A stretch of 64,000 nt of DNA from Flavobacterium chryseum. GTDB taxonomy: Bacteria > Bacteroidota > Bacteroidia > Flavobacteriales > Flavobacteriaceae. The translations under genes were made by a program, and so were the position numbers. This document shows, piece after piece, positions 45,608-55,600 of the stretch. Positions within the stretch are counted from its first letter, which is position 1. Every line of letters starts with the position of its first letter. Under the pieces are notes generated by a model. It saw only the letters and a program-made list of their open reading frames with translations, did not search any database and had not been told where the DNA came from. The DNA is taken from assembly GCF_004362015.1 (NCBI RefSeq), contig NZ_SNWW01000006.1, positions 186,001 through 250,000 on the forward strand. The letters are read 5' to 3'.

Positions 45608-46426
45608 TTACCAACCCTTCACAGCTCCGCCTTTAAATTCGCGTAAAGCTGCTGCTTCTACTTCTGCAGATTGAAAAGCCTGTAAAAATTGTTTTACTCT
45701 TTCATCATTTTTATTGTCTTCTCTGCTTACGACAAGATTTACGTATGGAGAATCTTTATCTTCTACAAACAAGGCATCTTTTGACGGAACTAATCCGGCT
45801 TGTGAAGCAAATGTATTGTTGATAATCGCAATAGATACGTTTTCATCATCTAAAGCTCTTGGCAATTGAGGCGCTTCTAATTCTAAGATTTTAAGATTTT
45901 TTGGATTCTCAACAATGTCTGTTACTTTCGGTAATAAACCTACACCATCACGCAATTTTAATAAACCGTTTTTTTGTAAAAGCAATAACGAACGGCCTCC
46001 GTTTGTTGGATCATTTGGAATAATGATCGTGCTTTCGTTTTTTAATTCAGAAAGACTTTTGATTTTTTTTGAATACGCAGCAATCGGATAAATAAATGTT
46101 TTACCAATGATTGCCAATTTGTACCCACGCTGTTTTGATTGTTCGTCAAGATATGGTTTATGCTGAAAAGCATTAGCATCGATATCGCCCTGGCTTAAAG
46201 CTTCATTTGGTATCACGTAATCGTTGAAAGAAACCAATTCAACCTCAAGTCCGTATTTTTCTTTGGCTACTTTTTTAGCTGCTTCAGCTACTTTATATTC
46301 CGGTCCGGTTGCAACACCTACTTTTAAAAAATGTGGATCGTCGTTTTTGGCTTTACCACAATTAACCAATGAAAGCGTCAAGGTTAAAATTCCGATTGCT
46401 TTTAAAAAATTATTTTTAGTAATCAT
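45608..46426 (-). CDS. metQ: Methionine ABC transporter substrate-binding lipoprotein MetQ
   Basis: A 272-residue NlpA/MetQ-family lipoprotein (lipobox Cys23, LSLVNC). Family signatures are KVGVATGPEYKVAEAAKKVA, GDIDANAFQHKPYLDEQ (DxNxFQH), IPNDPTNGGRSLLLLQKNGL and ALDDENVSIAIINNTFASQA. It captures methionine for the MetNI transporter encoded upstream. An inverted-repeat element occupies the 209-bp gap from metI, which might lower expression or allow separate control, but the order metN-metI-metQ is the usual one. Confidence 0.95.
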   Translation of the reverse strand: MITKNNFLKAIGILTLTLSLVNCGKAKNDDPHFLKVGVATGPEYKVAEAAKKVAKEKYGLEVELVSFNDYVIPNEALSQGDIDANAFQHKPYLDEQSKQRGYKLAIIGKTFIYPIAAYSKKIKSLSELKNESTIIIPNDPTNGGRSLLLLQKNGLLKLRDGVGLLPKVTDIVENPKNLKILELEAPQLPRALDDENVSIAIINNTFASQAGLVPSKDALFVEDKDSPYVNLVVSREDNKNDERVKQFLQAFQSAEVEAAALREFKGGAVKGW

Positions 46427-46473
46427 TATTCTATTTTTTATAATTAATATTTATTTAATGCTGTGTGTAATTT

Positions 46474-46630
46474 AACCGCAAAGTTTGCAAAGGTTTTTCA
46501 CGCAGATTTAAAAAGATTTGAGCAGATTTTAATTTAAATAATCTGCCTTGATCAGCTTAAATCCTTTTAAATCTGCGTGAAACAAATTATTGATCTTTAA
46601 ATAAACTTGGTGTCTTTGAGCCTTTGTGGC
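46474..46630. repeat. Nested inverted-repeat element between metI and metQ
   Basis: Inner 24-bp arms (46496-46519 and 46560-46583, beginning tttcacgcagattt) match with one mismatch. Outer, degenerate arms (accgcaaag near 46475; cctttgtggc near 46621) resemble those at 17914-18028. A fragment of the inner arm occurs near 2922. Confidence 0.85.
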
Positions 46631-46635
46631 AAATT

Positions 46636-47289
46636 CTATCTATGATCAAATTTTTTCGATAAAGTATCTCCAATAAACTGGATCAGGAATACCAAAAGTA
46701 CCAGTAATGCCAATACTGAATTCATCGTCACGGCATCATAACCAATATATCCGTATTGATAACCCACTTGTCCTAAACCGCCCGCACCAACAGCACCGCC
46801 CATTGCAGAATATCCTACAAGCGTAATTAATGTAATTGAGGCTGCGTTTATTAAAGAAGGCAATGCTTCCGGAAGCAAAACTTTATAAACAATTTGCAAT
46901 GGCGTTGCTCCTAATGCTCTCGCTGCTTCAATAAGTCCTGATGGCAAACCCAAAAGGCTATTCTCAACAAGACGTGCAATAAAAGGCGCTGCACCAATAC
47001 TTAACGGCACTAATGCGGCACTAACTCCAATAGAAGTTCCTACAAGTGCACGCGTAAACGGAATCATCCAGACAATTAATATAATAAATGGAATGGAACG
47101 AAAAATATTCACCAAAACAGACAAAGAGCGGTTTAAAACCGGTTGATCTAATATTTGATTTTTTCGGGTAAGGAAAAGTAAAATACCTGTTGGAAGTCCT
47201 AATGCGAAACCAAAAAAGCCAGACACAAACGTCATAACAATAGTTTCCCAGGTTCCTTTTAATAACAATTCAATAATGGAATCAGACAT
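46636..47289 (-). CDS. metI: Methionine ABC transporter permease MetI
   Basis: A 217-residue inner-membrane permease with five or six hydrophobic segments. It carries the ABC-permease coupling motif [20 protein letters not shown] (EAA loop) near residue 120, and the MetI phrases [20 protein letters not shown] and [14 protein letters not shown]. The gene overlaps metN by 8 bp, which suggests translational coupling. It works with MetN and the MetQ lipoprotein to import methionine. Confidence 0.95.
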   Translation of the reverse strand: MSDSIIELLLKGTWETIVMTFVSGFFGFALGLPTGILLFLTRKNQILDQPVLNRSLSVLVNIFRSIPFIILIVWMIPFTRALVGTSIGVSAALVPLSIGAAPFIARLVENSLLGLPSGLIEAARALGATPLQIVYKVLLPEALPSLINAASITLITLVGYSAMGGAVGAGGLGQVGYQYGYIGYDAVTMNSVLALLVLLVFLIQFIGDTLSKKFDHR

Positions 47290-48313
47290 AACCTATAATT
47301 TCTGTTTTAATATGTTTTGAAATAAAATATTGGATGGCAGCTTCGTAATTCTCGCGTTTGCCTGAAAGTTCAATCAGCATAACTCCAAAATTAACATCGC
47401 CCGCCTGATCCATTTGTGCGCTGATAATTTTGAAATCAGTATCGAATAATCTTGAAACTTCTGAGATAACTGGTTCATTTACAGATTTACCGGTCATTTC
47501 AAGTCGTAATAACGGATTCAAATTTTCACCATCTTCCTTTTGCAATCTATCCTGATAAACTGATGGAATATCAAGATGCAAGGATGAAGAAATAAATTCT
47601 CTTGTAAGTTCATGTTTTGGATCTGCAAAAATTTCACCTACACTTCCCTGCTCTATCAATTTTCCGTGACTGATAACGGCAACCTCATCACAAATCGATT
47701 TCACGACTTCCATTTGGTGTGTAATCAACAAAATGGTAATGTTTAGGCGACGGTTTATATCCTTTAATAAATTTAAAATAGAACGTGTAGTTGCAGGATC
47801 AAGCGCGCTTGTCGCTTCATCGCACAAAAGCACTTTTGGGTTATTTGCTAATGTTCTTGCAATGGCAACTCTTTGTTTTTGTCCGCCTGAAAGACTTGCA
47901 GGATAATCATTTGCTTTTTCTTCTAAACCAACTAATTGCAACAGTTCTGAAACACGGGTTTTTATAGCTTCTTTTGAAGTTCCGGTAAGTTCTAACGGAA
48001 ATGCTACGTTCTCAAATACAGTTCGTGATGAAAGTAAATTGAAATGTTGAAAAATCATTCCGATTTGTCTTCTCTCAATCGCAAGCTGTGCGTTTGATAA
48101 TTGGATTAAGGATTTTCCATCGACAATAATTTCTCCCGAAGTTGGTCTTTCCAAAAGATTTACACATCGAATTAATGTGCTTTTTCCGGCTCCCGAAGTA
48201 CCAATTACACCAAAGATTTTTCCGGGCGGAACTTTAAGTGAAACATCAGATAAAGCAGAAACAATTCTGTTTTTTTGATGAAAAGTCTTGGTTACATTTT
48301 TTAATTCAATCAT
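47282..48313 (-). CDS. metN: Methionine ABC transporter ATP-binding protein MetN
   Basis: A 343-residue ATPase. Walker A is GTSGAGKST (about 38-46), the Q-loop lies in [14 protein letters not shown], the ABC signature is [16 protein letters not shown], Walker B is [13 protein letters not shown] and the switch His is in ITHQMEV. The C-terminal NIL domain (about 265-340, [20 protein letters not shown]) binds methionine and inhibits transport in MetN proteins. The gene heads metNIQ and is preceded by a leader ORF and a terminator (48379-48526), suggesting attenuation. Confidence 0.96.
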   Translation of the reverse strand: MIELKNVTKTFHQKNRIVSALSDVSLKVPPGKIFGVIGTSGAGKSTLIRCVNLLERPTSGEIIVDGKSLIQLSNAQLAIERRQIGMIFQHFNLLSSRTVFENVAFPLELTGTSKEAIKTRVSELLQLVGLEEKANDYPASLSGGQKQRVAIARTLANNPKVLLCDEATSALDPATTRSILNLLKDINRRLNITILLITHQMEVVKSICDEVAVISHGKLIEQGSVGEIFADPKHELTREFISSSLHLDIPSVYQDRLQKEDGENLNPLLRLEMTGKSVNEPVISEVSRLFDTDFKIISAQMDQAGDVNFGVMLIELSGKRENYEAAIQYFISKHIKTEIIGYV

Positions 48314-48378
48314 TTTTAATTCAGTTTATTTGTGGCATTGAAACTTTTATTGTTTTCACATTTATAAAATTTAAAATA

Positions 48379-48411
48379 AAAAAGCCTTTCAGGTTACTAT
48401 GAAAGGCTTTT
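48379..48411 (-). terminator. Terminator/attenuator upstream of metN
   Basis: On the minus strand, stem aaaagcctttca/tgaaaggctttt with an 8-nt loop is followed by a T-rich tract. It lies 20 bp after the leader ORF stop and 66 bp before metN, on the same strand. It is therefore placed to stop transcription before the operon. Confidence 0.8.
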
Positions 48412-48430
48412 GATATAAATACTATATTTT

Positions 48431-48526
48431 TTATGTAGAAGCCAGATCACTTAATTTCATTGTAACAACACAACATATCAACATGTTGCGGCTATAATGC
48501 ATTGTATTCTGGATAATGTTTCTCAT
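48431..48526 (-). CDS. Putative methionine leader peptide (31 aa)
   Basis: This short ORF opens with ATG at 48526 and ends with TAA at 48431-48433. The peptide is 31 residues and contains Met at 1, 9, 15 and 23 and a Cys pair at 18-19 (RNMLICCVVTMK). It is followed by a rho-independent terminator and then metN. A TAAATTTG element 9 bp upstream of the start suggests a nearly leaderless transcript. Methionine codons ahead of a terminator and a methionine importer fit ribosome-mediated attenuation, although the codons are spread rather than clustered. A riboswitch structure is an alternative, but I see no clear SAM-type fold. Confidence 0.5.
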   Translation of the reverse strand: MRNIIQNTMHYSRNMLICCVVTMKLSDLAST

Positions 48527-48534
48527 TGCTGCGG

Positions 48535-48542
48535 CAAATTTA
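48535..48542 (-). promoter_or_regulatory. Predicted -7 element of the metNIQ leader
   Basis: Minus strand TAAATTTG matches TAnnTTTG exactly. A TTG lies about 24 bp further upstream (48567-48569), longer than the usual 19-21 bp spacing. Confidence 0.4.
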
Positions 48543-48630
48543 AAGAGTTTATTTTAAATTTTACTGCAAAAAAGAGAAAACTTTTAATAGCCTATCAAAA
48601 TAATAGACTACTGTTACGATTACACTGATT

Positions 48631-49152
48631 TTATTTCAAACATGGTAGCTGAAGCACATTAGCATTTAAGGGCTGTTCTATTTTTCGTTCCAGTTTTTCC
48701 TGATTAAGGGTTATATAAATTTCCATAGATCCGGTTCCCACTTTAAGTGCCAGAATATGACCTCCGTAAGCATCAAACTTTTCATCAGTCGCAACTCCGT
48801 GAATATGTATGGAAGGTTTTCCCTCGCTCCAGGCAATTGAGCCTGTAAGGTTTCCCATTTCGACTTTATTGAAGGTTTTTGGATTAAATTTCTTTTCATT
48901 AAAATCGTAAAAACCAAAAGTTGCTTCCTGCGCAAATCCTATTCCGGTAAAATTTGCCGAAGGAATTTTTTCTTCTTTTGCTAAATTTTCAACTGAAGAA
49001 ATAACATTATCACCTTCGCGTAGTACCATTAAATATCCTGATGTTGTTTTGGTATATCTGCATTTCTCACCAATTTCTTTTTGTTGCGCCTGCATTGTTA
49101 CCGCAAAGCAAATCAACATTGGTATTATTATTTTTTTTGCTTTTGAATACAT
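48631..49152 (-). CDS. Exported DUF296/PPC-domain protein
   Basis: A 173-residue protein starting at the ATG at 49152. An upstream TTG would run through the terminator at 49192 and is rejected. It begins with a signal peptide (IIIPMLICFAVTMQAQQ) and continues as one PPC/DUF296 domain: YLMVLREGDNVISSVENLAK, FTGIGFAQEATFGFYD and the metal-ligand-like HIHGVATDEKFDAYGGH. In plants and many bacteria this trimeric domain accompanies AT-hooks on nuclear or cytoplasmic proteins. Here it lacks any DNA-binding motif and should be periplasmic, so the usual name DNA-binding protein does not fit. Confidence 0.85.
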   Translation of the reverse strand: MYSKAKKIIIPMLICFAVTMQAQQKEIGEKCRYTKTTSGYLMVLREGDNVISSVENLAKEEKIPSANFTGIGFAQEATFGFYDFNEKKFNPKTFNKVEMGNLTGSIAWSEGKPSIHIHGVATDEKFDAYGGHILALKVGTGSMEIYITLNQEKLERKIEQPLNANVLQLPCLK

Positions 49153-49191
49153 ATAATTGAGTTTAATAATCTTTAAATCTGTATTAAAAAA

Positions 49192-49218
49192 GTAAAGACG
49201 CAATTATTGCGTCTTTAC
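49192..49218. terminator. Hairpin between the sugar dehydrogenase and DUF296 genes
   Basis: Twelve-bp arms gtaaagacgcaa/ttgcgtctttac with a 3-nt loop, 26 bp after the dehydrogenase stop on the minus strand. Confidence 0.8.
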
Positions 49219-49243
49219 ATATATAGAAATAAAATTTAGTTTG

Positions 49244-50473
49244 TTATTTTTTATCAATTCTATAAAGTCTTCCTCCGTCGGTTACAGCATATAATGCACC
49301 GTCAGCTCCTTGTGTTACATCTCTAAAACGTTGGTTTTCTGATGCAAGAAGTCTTTCTTCACCTATTACTTTATTGTCTCTGATTGCAAGACGTACAATA
49401 TGCATTCCGCTTAAAGCGCCAATGAAAAGATTGTTTTCCCATTCCGGAACACGATTACCGGTGTAGAAAGTCATTCCGCTTGGCGAAACTACAGGATCCC
49501 AGTAATATACAGGTTGCTCCATACCGTCTTTTTTCTGGATTCCGTCACCAATTTTTTCTCCACTATATTCAATTCCGTATGTAATAGTTGGCCATCCGTA
49601 GTTTAGTCCGGCTCTTACTCTATTAATTTCGTCACCTCCGCGTGGTCCGTGCTCAGAAAGCCAAACTTCTCCGGTAACAGGATGAAGTGCTAATCCTTGA
49701 GGATTTCTATGTCCGTAAGAATATAGTTCCGGTAAAGCTCCTGTTTGAGTAAACGTAGGGTTTCCTGATGCTGCAGCTCCATCTTTTGTTATTCTAACCA
49801 CTTTTCCAAGTCCTGTAGAAACAGATTGTGACAATGGTCTTGTTTCAAGTACAGAACGTTCTCCCGTACTTACGACAAGGTTTCCACTTTTATCAAAAAG
49901 AATACGTCCGCCATAATGAAGCGTACTTGCGTTTGCCGGATTAGCACGATAAATTACTGTTGCACCTTCTATTGCGGTTTCATTGCTTGATAATTTTCCT
50001 TTGGCAACTGAAGTTTGATTTTTACCTGCAGTGTTTTCAGAAAACACCCAGTAGATCATTCTGTTTGTAGCAAAATCAGGATCAAGGCATAAACCTAATA
50101 ATCCTCCTTGCCCAGCAGCATTTACAGCAGGAATTCCTGTAATAGGTGCACTAACTTCTCCGGTTACCTTAACAATGCGGAAATTTCCGGCTTTTTCGGT
50201 AACTAATAATCTTCCGTCAGGCAATGCTTTTACTCCCCAGGGAGCAGACAGAGTTGTTGTTATCACTTTTCCTTCAAAAGGTGTATTTGTTTGTACACCA
50301 TTTATACGGGTCTGACCTGCAAAAGCTGGTGTATAAGTGGTGTTAGGTGCTGTGGTTTCGACCGGATTTGTAACTGTTCCAGGATCTGTATCCTGATTTT
50401 TGTCGTCGTTAGAGCAGCTTGTAAAGGCTAATAGCGCACCAAAAATAATGGCGATGTAATGTAGATTTTTCAT
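49244..50473 (-). CDS. PQQ-dependent aldose sugar dehydrogenase-like lipoprotein
   Basis: A 409-residue lipoprotein (lipobox Cys20, LLAFTSC) followed by a Thr/Pro-rich linker. A six-bladed propeller of the soluble glucose dehydrogenase type follows. Seen are TTLSAPWGVKALPDGRLLVT, AGQGGLLGLCLDPDF and YSYGHRNPQGLALHPVTGEV, plus WLSEHGPRGGDEINRVRAGL, the Ca/PQQ-binding side of the family. Such enzymes oxidise aldoses in the periplasm when PQQ is supplied. No PQQ synthesis genes are in this window. Confidence 0.9.
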   Translation of the reverse strand: MKNLHYIAIIFGALLAFTSCSNDDKNQDTDPGTVTNPVETTAPNTTYTPAFAGQTRINGVQTNTPFEGKVITTTLSAPWGVKALPDGRLLVTEKAGNFRIVKVTGEVSAPITGIPAVNAAGQGGLLGLCLDPDFATNRMIYWVFSENTAGKNQTSVAKGKLSSNETAIEGATVIYRANPANASTLHYGGRILFDKSGNLVVSTGERSVLETRPLSQSVSTGLGKVVRITKDGAAASGNPTFTQTGALPELYSYGHRNPQGLALHPVTGEVWLSEHGPRGGDEINRVRAGLNYGWPTITYGIEYSGEKIGDGIQKKDGMEQPVYYWDPVVSPSGMTFYTGNRVPEWENNLFIGALSGMHIVRLAIRDNKVIGEERLLASENQRFRDVTQGADGALYAVTDGGRLYRIDKK

Positions 50474-51010
50474 GGTATTTTGGGATTAATGAATTAAAAT
50501 ATAATTTTTTCTAGTCTGAAATAGAGTACTATATGAATTTTACTACAGGTATTTCTTAATTCAAATATCAAAATTTAAGGCTAAAAAATCTTACATAATT
50601 TAACGTAAGATTTATAGAATTAATTGTTTGAATTTAATTAATTCTATAAATAAATAATTTTATCATTCAAATAATTGTCGTGAAATGTCCTTTCGTGACA
50701 AAAAAAAACCATTCTGTAACATATTTTTCTTCCATGTTGTATTAGCTATATACTTTTAATTTGAATAAGTCACATATATATCATAGGATGGAGATTAATT
50801 ATTTAAAAAAAGTCTCAATAAATAAGAGATCTTCAAAAAAATAAGTAAAACTTTCATTTTTGAACTAAAATCAGGTATAAATACCTGTATATTAGGTAGA
50901 TATAAAAAGTAACTTAGCATAATACTAAAAAACTGTCAAATTAATCGATTGCTGTAGAGATAAGATGACAAAAACCAAAACGAATTTATAACTATCTAAT
51001 TTTTAAAACC
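50474..51010. other. AT-rich intergenic region, no gene seen
   Basis: No credible ORF on either strand. Two small palindromes stand out: aaatcttac/gtaagattt (50586-50594, 50605-50613) and caggtat/atacctg (50872-50887). The second, about 125 bp before the tail-collar gene, could be a binding site, but nothing identifies the protein. Confidence 0.5.
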
Positions 51011-51565
51011 ATGGAAGAATACATTGGAATTGTAAAACTTTTTGCAGGAAATTTTGCCCCTAGAGGATGGGCTCTTTGTAATGGACAAATATTATCTATA
51101 GCACAAAACAGTGCTTTATTTGCAATTTTAGGCACTACTTATGGTGGTAATGGCCAAACAACTTTTGCATTGCCTAATCTTCAGGGAGCAGTAGCTCTTG
51201 GAGCAGGAAACGGGAATGGTGGAAGCTATGTTCTCGGGCAAGTTGCTGGTACACCTAGTGTGTCTCTTTTAACAAGTAACCTGCCAGCTCACGTTCATAC
51301 CGGACCTGGTAAAATTTCTGTAAGTGCTACAAATGCTACAGATTCAACACCGGTAGCAGGTTCATCAATAGGAATACCCGGATCAATTGTTTCGAGAGTT
51401 TTTACACCTACATTAGGTTATGCAACTGCAACCCCAAGTGTAGACTTAATAAGTAATGTTACAACTGGTGCAACTGGTAACAACCAGCCAGTATCAATAA
51501 TGCAGCCTTATTTAGCGATGAATTATATTATTTGCCTTGAGGGTATTTTTCCATCAAGAAACTAA
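51011..51565 (+). CDS. Phage tail collar domain protein (MdpB-like)
   Basis: A 184-residue protein. Residues 5-60 match the tail-collar domain (IGIVKLFAGNFAPRGWALCN, GQILSIAQNSALFAILGTTY, TTFALPNLQGAVALGAG). The C-terminal PVSIMQPYLAMNYIICLEGI is the standard end of these proteins. They are common as free-standing genes in Bacteroidota, often in small sets, and the role outside phages is unknown. There are no other phage genes here. It is convergent with the methyltransferase gene, with only 5 bp between their stops. Confidence 0.9.
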   Translation: MEEYIGIVKLFAGNFAPRGWALCNGQILSIAQNSALFAILGTTYGGNGQTTFALPNLQGAVALGAGNGNGGSYVLGQVAGTPSVSLLTSNLPAHVHTGPGKISVSATNATDSTPVAGSSIGIPGSIVSRVFTPTLGYATATPSVDLISNVTTGATGNNQPVSIMQPYLAMNYIICLEGIFPSRN

Positions 51566-51570
51566 TACTA

Positions 51571-52584
51571 CTATTTAAGAGCGTTTACATTGTATGACCA
51601 TTTTGGTATTTCGCTAAAATCATATATCAATTGAATTTTTGACCAATCATTGATACTGTACAAAGAAACCACACAATAGGGATTTGTAATATAGGATTCG
51701 GCAGTTTTTAACTCAATATCTTCAAACACCTTAATTTCAGTAAAAATACAGACATCAGGGATTTTAGCAAAATTTTCAGGCAGATTATAAAAGTCACTTT
51801 CAAATTTAGAATAATGACTTATACTGCTAAGTTCTTTGTTTATTGTAAATAATCTATCAACAAATACATGATGAGGATAGGGCTGCATTTGATTGTAGCT
51901 CTTTACCTCATCTATAGCGTTTTTAAGGGATGGTTCATGGTCAAGAAAAGTATAAGCAAGATCAATTCTTATTTCTTCAGGAATTAAAATTCCATGAGGT
52001 GGTAATTGCTTAACGATATTTTTTACTATAGCAACTTGCGGCTCACGGGTAAGTGCATAATGCATGGTTTCGGATATGGCTAAATCGATCGTAAAATCTT
52101 TTGGTTTCGTGTAAGTGATGGCATCCGTTTCAATTAATTGCAAGGAGTATTCATTAAGACCTGTTACTTTTAAAAGATGATGAACAGACTCTATGGATTC
52201 TGCATTAATATCTAATAAAATGGCATTAATCCTCTCTTTATTAAACATCGGAAGTAAAGGCAGAATTAATGTTGCATAAGGTCCACAGCCTGCATAAAGT
52301 ATATTAATGCTTCTTTCGGGAAAATCAGCAGTTAATTTAGTTATAGCATTGTAAATTCCTTTGATAAAATAAATGGTTCGCAAATAATCATCGACACAAT
52401 CTGCTGCACCGGAGCTTGATAAAGCAATACCGCCTTTTACAGAAACTTCATTTTGAATAGAATGTTTAACTGAAGAAAGCCTGCTGTAAAAATCAGAAAG
52501 TGTTTTGGCACATTTTACATGATCACTAATAGTATTTGACTCAATGATAGATTGAACAATAATCGCAAGCTCTTGTTTATACAT
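51571..52584 (-). CDS. SAM-dependent methyltransferase, class I
   Basis: A 337-residue protein with a Rossmann methyltransferase core. Motif I is INILYAGCGPYATLILPLL (about 105-125), the acidic ribose-binding residue is in AILLDINAESIESV, and ISETMHYALTREPQ lies where PRMT-like enzymes have their SE.M..ALL-type double-E region. The C-terminal beta-barrel-like part also resembles arginine methyltransferases. The substrate is unknown. It is divergent from the large SprB-repeat gene (90 bp between starts). Confidence 0.75.
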   Translation of the reverse strand: MYKQELAIIVQSIIESNTISDHVKCAKTLSDFYSRLSSVKHSIQNEVSVKGGIALSSSGAADCVDDYLRTIYFIKGIYNAITKLTADFPERSINILYAGCGPYATLILPLLPMFNKERINAILLDINAESIESVHHLLKVTGLNEYSLQLIETDAITYTKPKDFTIDLAISETMHYALTREPQVAIVKNIVKQLPPHGILIPEEIRIDLAYTFLDHEPSLKNAIDEVKSYNQMQPYPHHVFVDRLFTINKELSSISHYSKFESDFYNLPENFAKIPDVCIFTEIKVFEDIELKTAESYITNPYCVVSLYSINDWSKIQLIYDFSEIPKWSYNVNALK

Positions 52585-52674
52585 ATTTCAAATTTAATTA
52601 TGATTTGAAGTTGGAAATTTAAAACAAAAATAGAATGCAACAATGCAAAAAGATTAATTCAATATCAGAAAATT

Positions 52675-55600
52675 ATGAAAAAAATTTACTTATTAATTCT
52701 GCTGTTTTTTTCGATGCAGTTTCTTACTGCACAAACGACAGAAACATTTGAAAGTTCGACAATCGCTTCATCAAGTTTTACAAGCGGTACAAAAACATTC
52801 AATCTTACCAGTAGTTATGTTAGCTATGTGGTATCTCAAGGCATTGGTTTGGGCTATAATCAATCAAACAGGTATATACAGGTTGCAGATTCAGCAGGAC
52901 CTGAAGGACTGGGACAAACAGGAACCATTACTGCTGCGACAGGTAGTTTTAAACTTAGCAGCTTATGGATTTATCTAACTGGAAATTCTGCTCAGGATGC
53001 AAGTGTTACAAGCAATGGTCTGCCAGGATCTGTCACCTTTAGAGGAAAACTGGCTGGTGTTACGCAATTTACGGTTGTAAAAACTACAACTGGTGCTGAT
53101 ACGGGATATGTACTTCCAGGCAATGGTTTTCTACAAATTAATTTTGCAACGGAAGGCGGCAGCAATAATACAAACATTATAATTGATCAGCTTGAAGTTC
53201 AATTGAGCAGCAATTATGATTATTTTGCTATTGATAATTTTACATGGAATAACGGAGCATCTGCTCCCACTGTTACAACTGTAGCAGCAACAAATGTTAA
53301 ATCTGTTTCTGCAACACTTGGTGGTAATGTAACTGCTGATGGCGGTGATGCGAGTATCGAAAGAGGAATTGTTTGGGCTACAACAGCTAATCCAACTACT
53401 GCAAATACTAAAGTTCAGATAGGAACTGGTTTGGGAACATTTTCAAATGTTGTAACAGGACTTCCTCCTGCTACAACAATTCATTTTAGAGGTTATGCCA
53501 TAAATAGTGGAGGAACTAGTTACGGAGCTGATCAAACTTTTACTACAGGAGCAGCCCTAAGCACTTCATCAACTCCACAAACTAATGTAAGCTGCAACGG
53601 AGGAAGTAATGGTACAGCAACGGTGGTTGCAGTTGGAGGAACATCTCCTTATACCTACTCATGGTCACCTTCTGGAGGTACTGGAGCAACAGCATCCGGA
53701 CTTTCTGCTGGACCTTATACTGTAACGATTACGGATAATGAATCAACACAAATTACCAGAAACTTTACAATCGCACAACCGCCTGTATTAAACGGGACAC
53801 CTTCCACAACAACTGTATCGTGCTTTGGAGGATCTAACGGAACGGCAACAATTGCAGCTACGGGAGGCACACCTTCCTATACTTATTTATGGTCTAATGG
53901 AGCTACAACGGCTAGCGCAACAGGACTTTTGGCAGGAACATATAGTGTAACTATTACTGATGCAAACTCTTGTACCAGAACGGTAAACAATATTACAATA
54001 GGCCAACCAGCTGCTATTCTTAACGGAACTCCTTCTACAACAGCAGTTTCTTGTTTTGGAGGATCTAATGGAACGGCTACAATTACAGCTTCGGGAGGTA
54101 CACCAGGATATACTTATTTATGGTCTAATGGAGCTACAACGGCTAGCGCAACAGGACTTATTGCCGGAACTTATAGTGTTACTATTACGGACGCGCACTC
54201 ATGTACACGAACTGTAAATAATATTACAGTTGGCGGACCAGCTGCTATTCTTAACGGAACTCCTTCTACAACAGCAGTTTCTTGTTTTGGAGGATCGAAC
54301 GGAACGGCTACAATTACAGCTTCGGGAGGTACATCAGGATATACTTATTTATGGTCTAATGGTGCTACAACAGCTAGCGCTACAGGACTTATTGCAGGAA
54401 CTTACAGTGTCACTATTACAGATGCGAACTCATGTACACGTACTGTAAATAATATCATAGTCGGCGGACCTGCTTCAATTATTAACGGAACTCCTTCTAC
54501 TACTGCAGTTTCTTGTTTTGGAGGATCGAACGGAACGGCTACAATTACAGCTTCGGGAGGTACACCAGGATATACTTATTTATGGTCTAATGGAGCTACA
54601 ACGGCTAGCGCAACAGGACTTATTGCCGGAACTTATAGTGTTACTATTACAGACGCGAACTCATGTACGCGAACTGTAAATAACATTACTGTGGGGCAAT
54701 CGTCAGTAATTAATGCAACTCCAACGCAAACTAATGTAAGCTGTAATGGAGGTTCTAATGGTTCAGCAACTGTTACACCAACTGGAGGAGCGGGAGCTTA
54801 TACTTATCTTTGGTCTAATGGTGCAACAACCTCAACAATAAGCGGTATAACACAAGGAAATTATAGTGTTACAATTACAGATGCTAATTCTTGTCAAACT
54901 ACACAAAATTTCACTATCACTCAGCCTGCTGTATTGACAGCTTCACAGGGAACAATAAACAATGTAAGCTGTAACGGAGGATCTAACGGAACTGCTACAG
55001 TTTTGGTTACCGGTGGAACGGGAGCTTATACTTATTCATGGTCACCTTCTGGAGGAACTTCGGCTACAGCAACAGGTCTTACAGCGGGAACTTATACTGT
55101 TACCGTGAATGATGCAAATTTATGTCAAACTACTCAAAGTTTTACGATTACAGAACCAAATGCTTTTTCTGTAACAACTTCAAAAACTGATGTACTATGT
55201 AATGGTTCAGCAACAGGATCTGCAACGGTAAATGTAACGGGCGGAGCTGGTTCTTATACGTATTCTTGGGCTCCATCCGGAGGAACTTCGGCTACAGCAA
55301 CAGGTCTTATAGCCGGAACTTACACTGTTACTATTACAGATGCTAATACATGTCAGACCACAAGAACTTTTACTATCAACCAGCCAAATGCACTAATAGC
55401 TACACCTGCGTCACAAACAAACATAGGTTGCCGTGGAGAAGCTACAGGATCAGCTACAGTAAATGTAACTGGCGGAACAGGTACTTACACCTATTCATGG
55501 GCCCCATCTGGCGGAACTGCAGCTACGGCTTCAGGATTAGTAGCGGGAACTTATATTGTAACGGTAAAAGATGCGAACTTATGTCAAACGACACAAAGCT

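Noticed and set aside
48314..48630. A SAM riboswitch upstream of metN
   Set aside because: I could not fold a SAM-type core; a short ORF with Met and Cys codons followed by a terminator accounts for the conserved-looking parts.
51011..51565. A prophage around the tail-collar gene
   Set aside because: No integrase, capsid, terminase, portal or lysis genes nearby; free-standing collar proteins are common in Bacteroidota.
53791..54714. A CRISPR array, suggested by regular direct repeats
   Set aside because: The repeats are 231 bp, in frame and coding for SprB repeats; there are no unique spacers and no cas genes.
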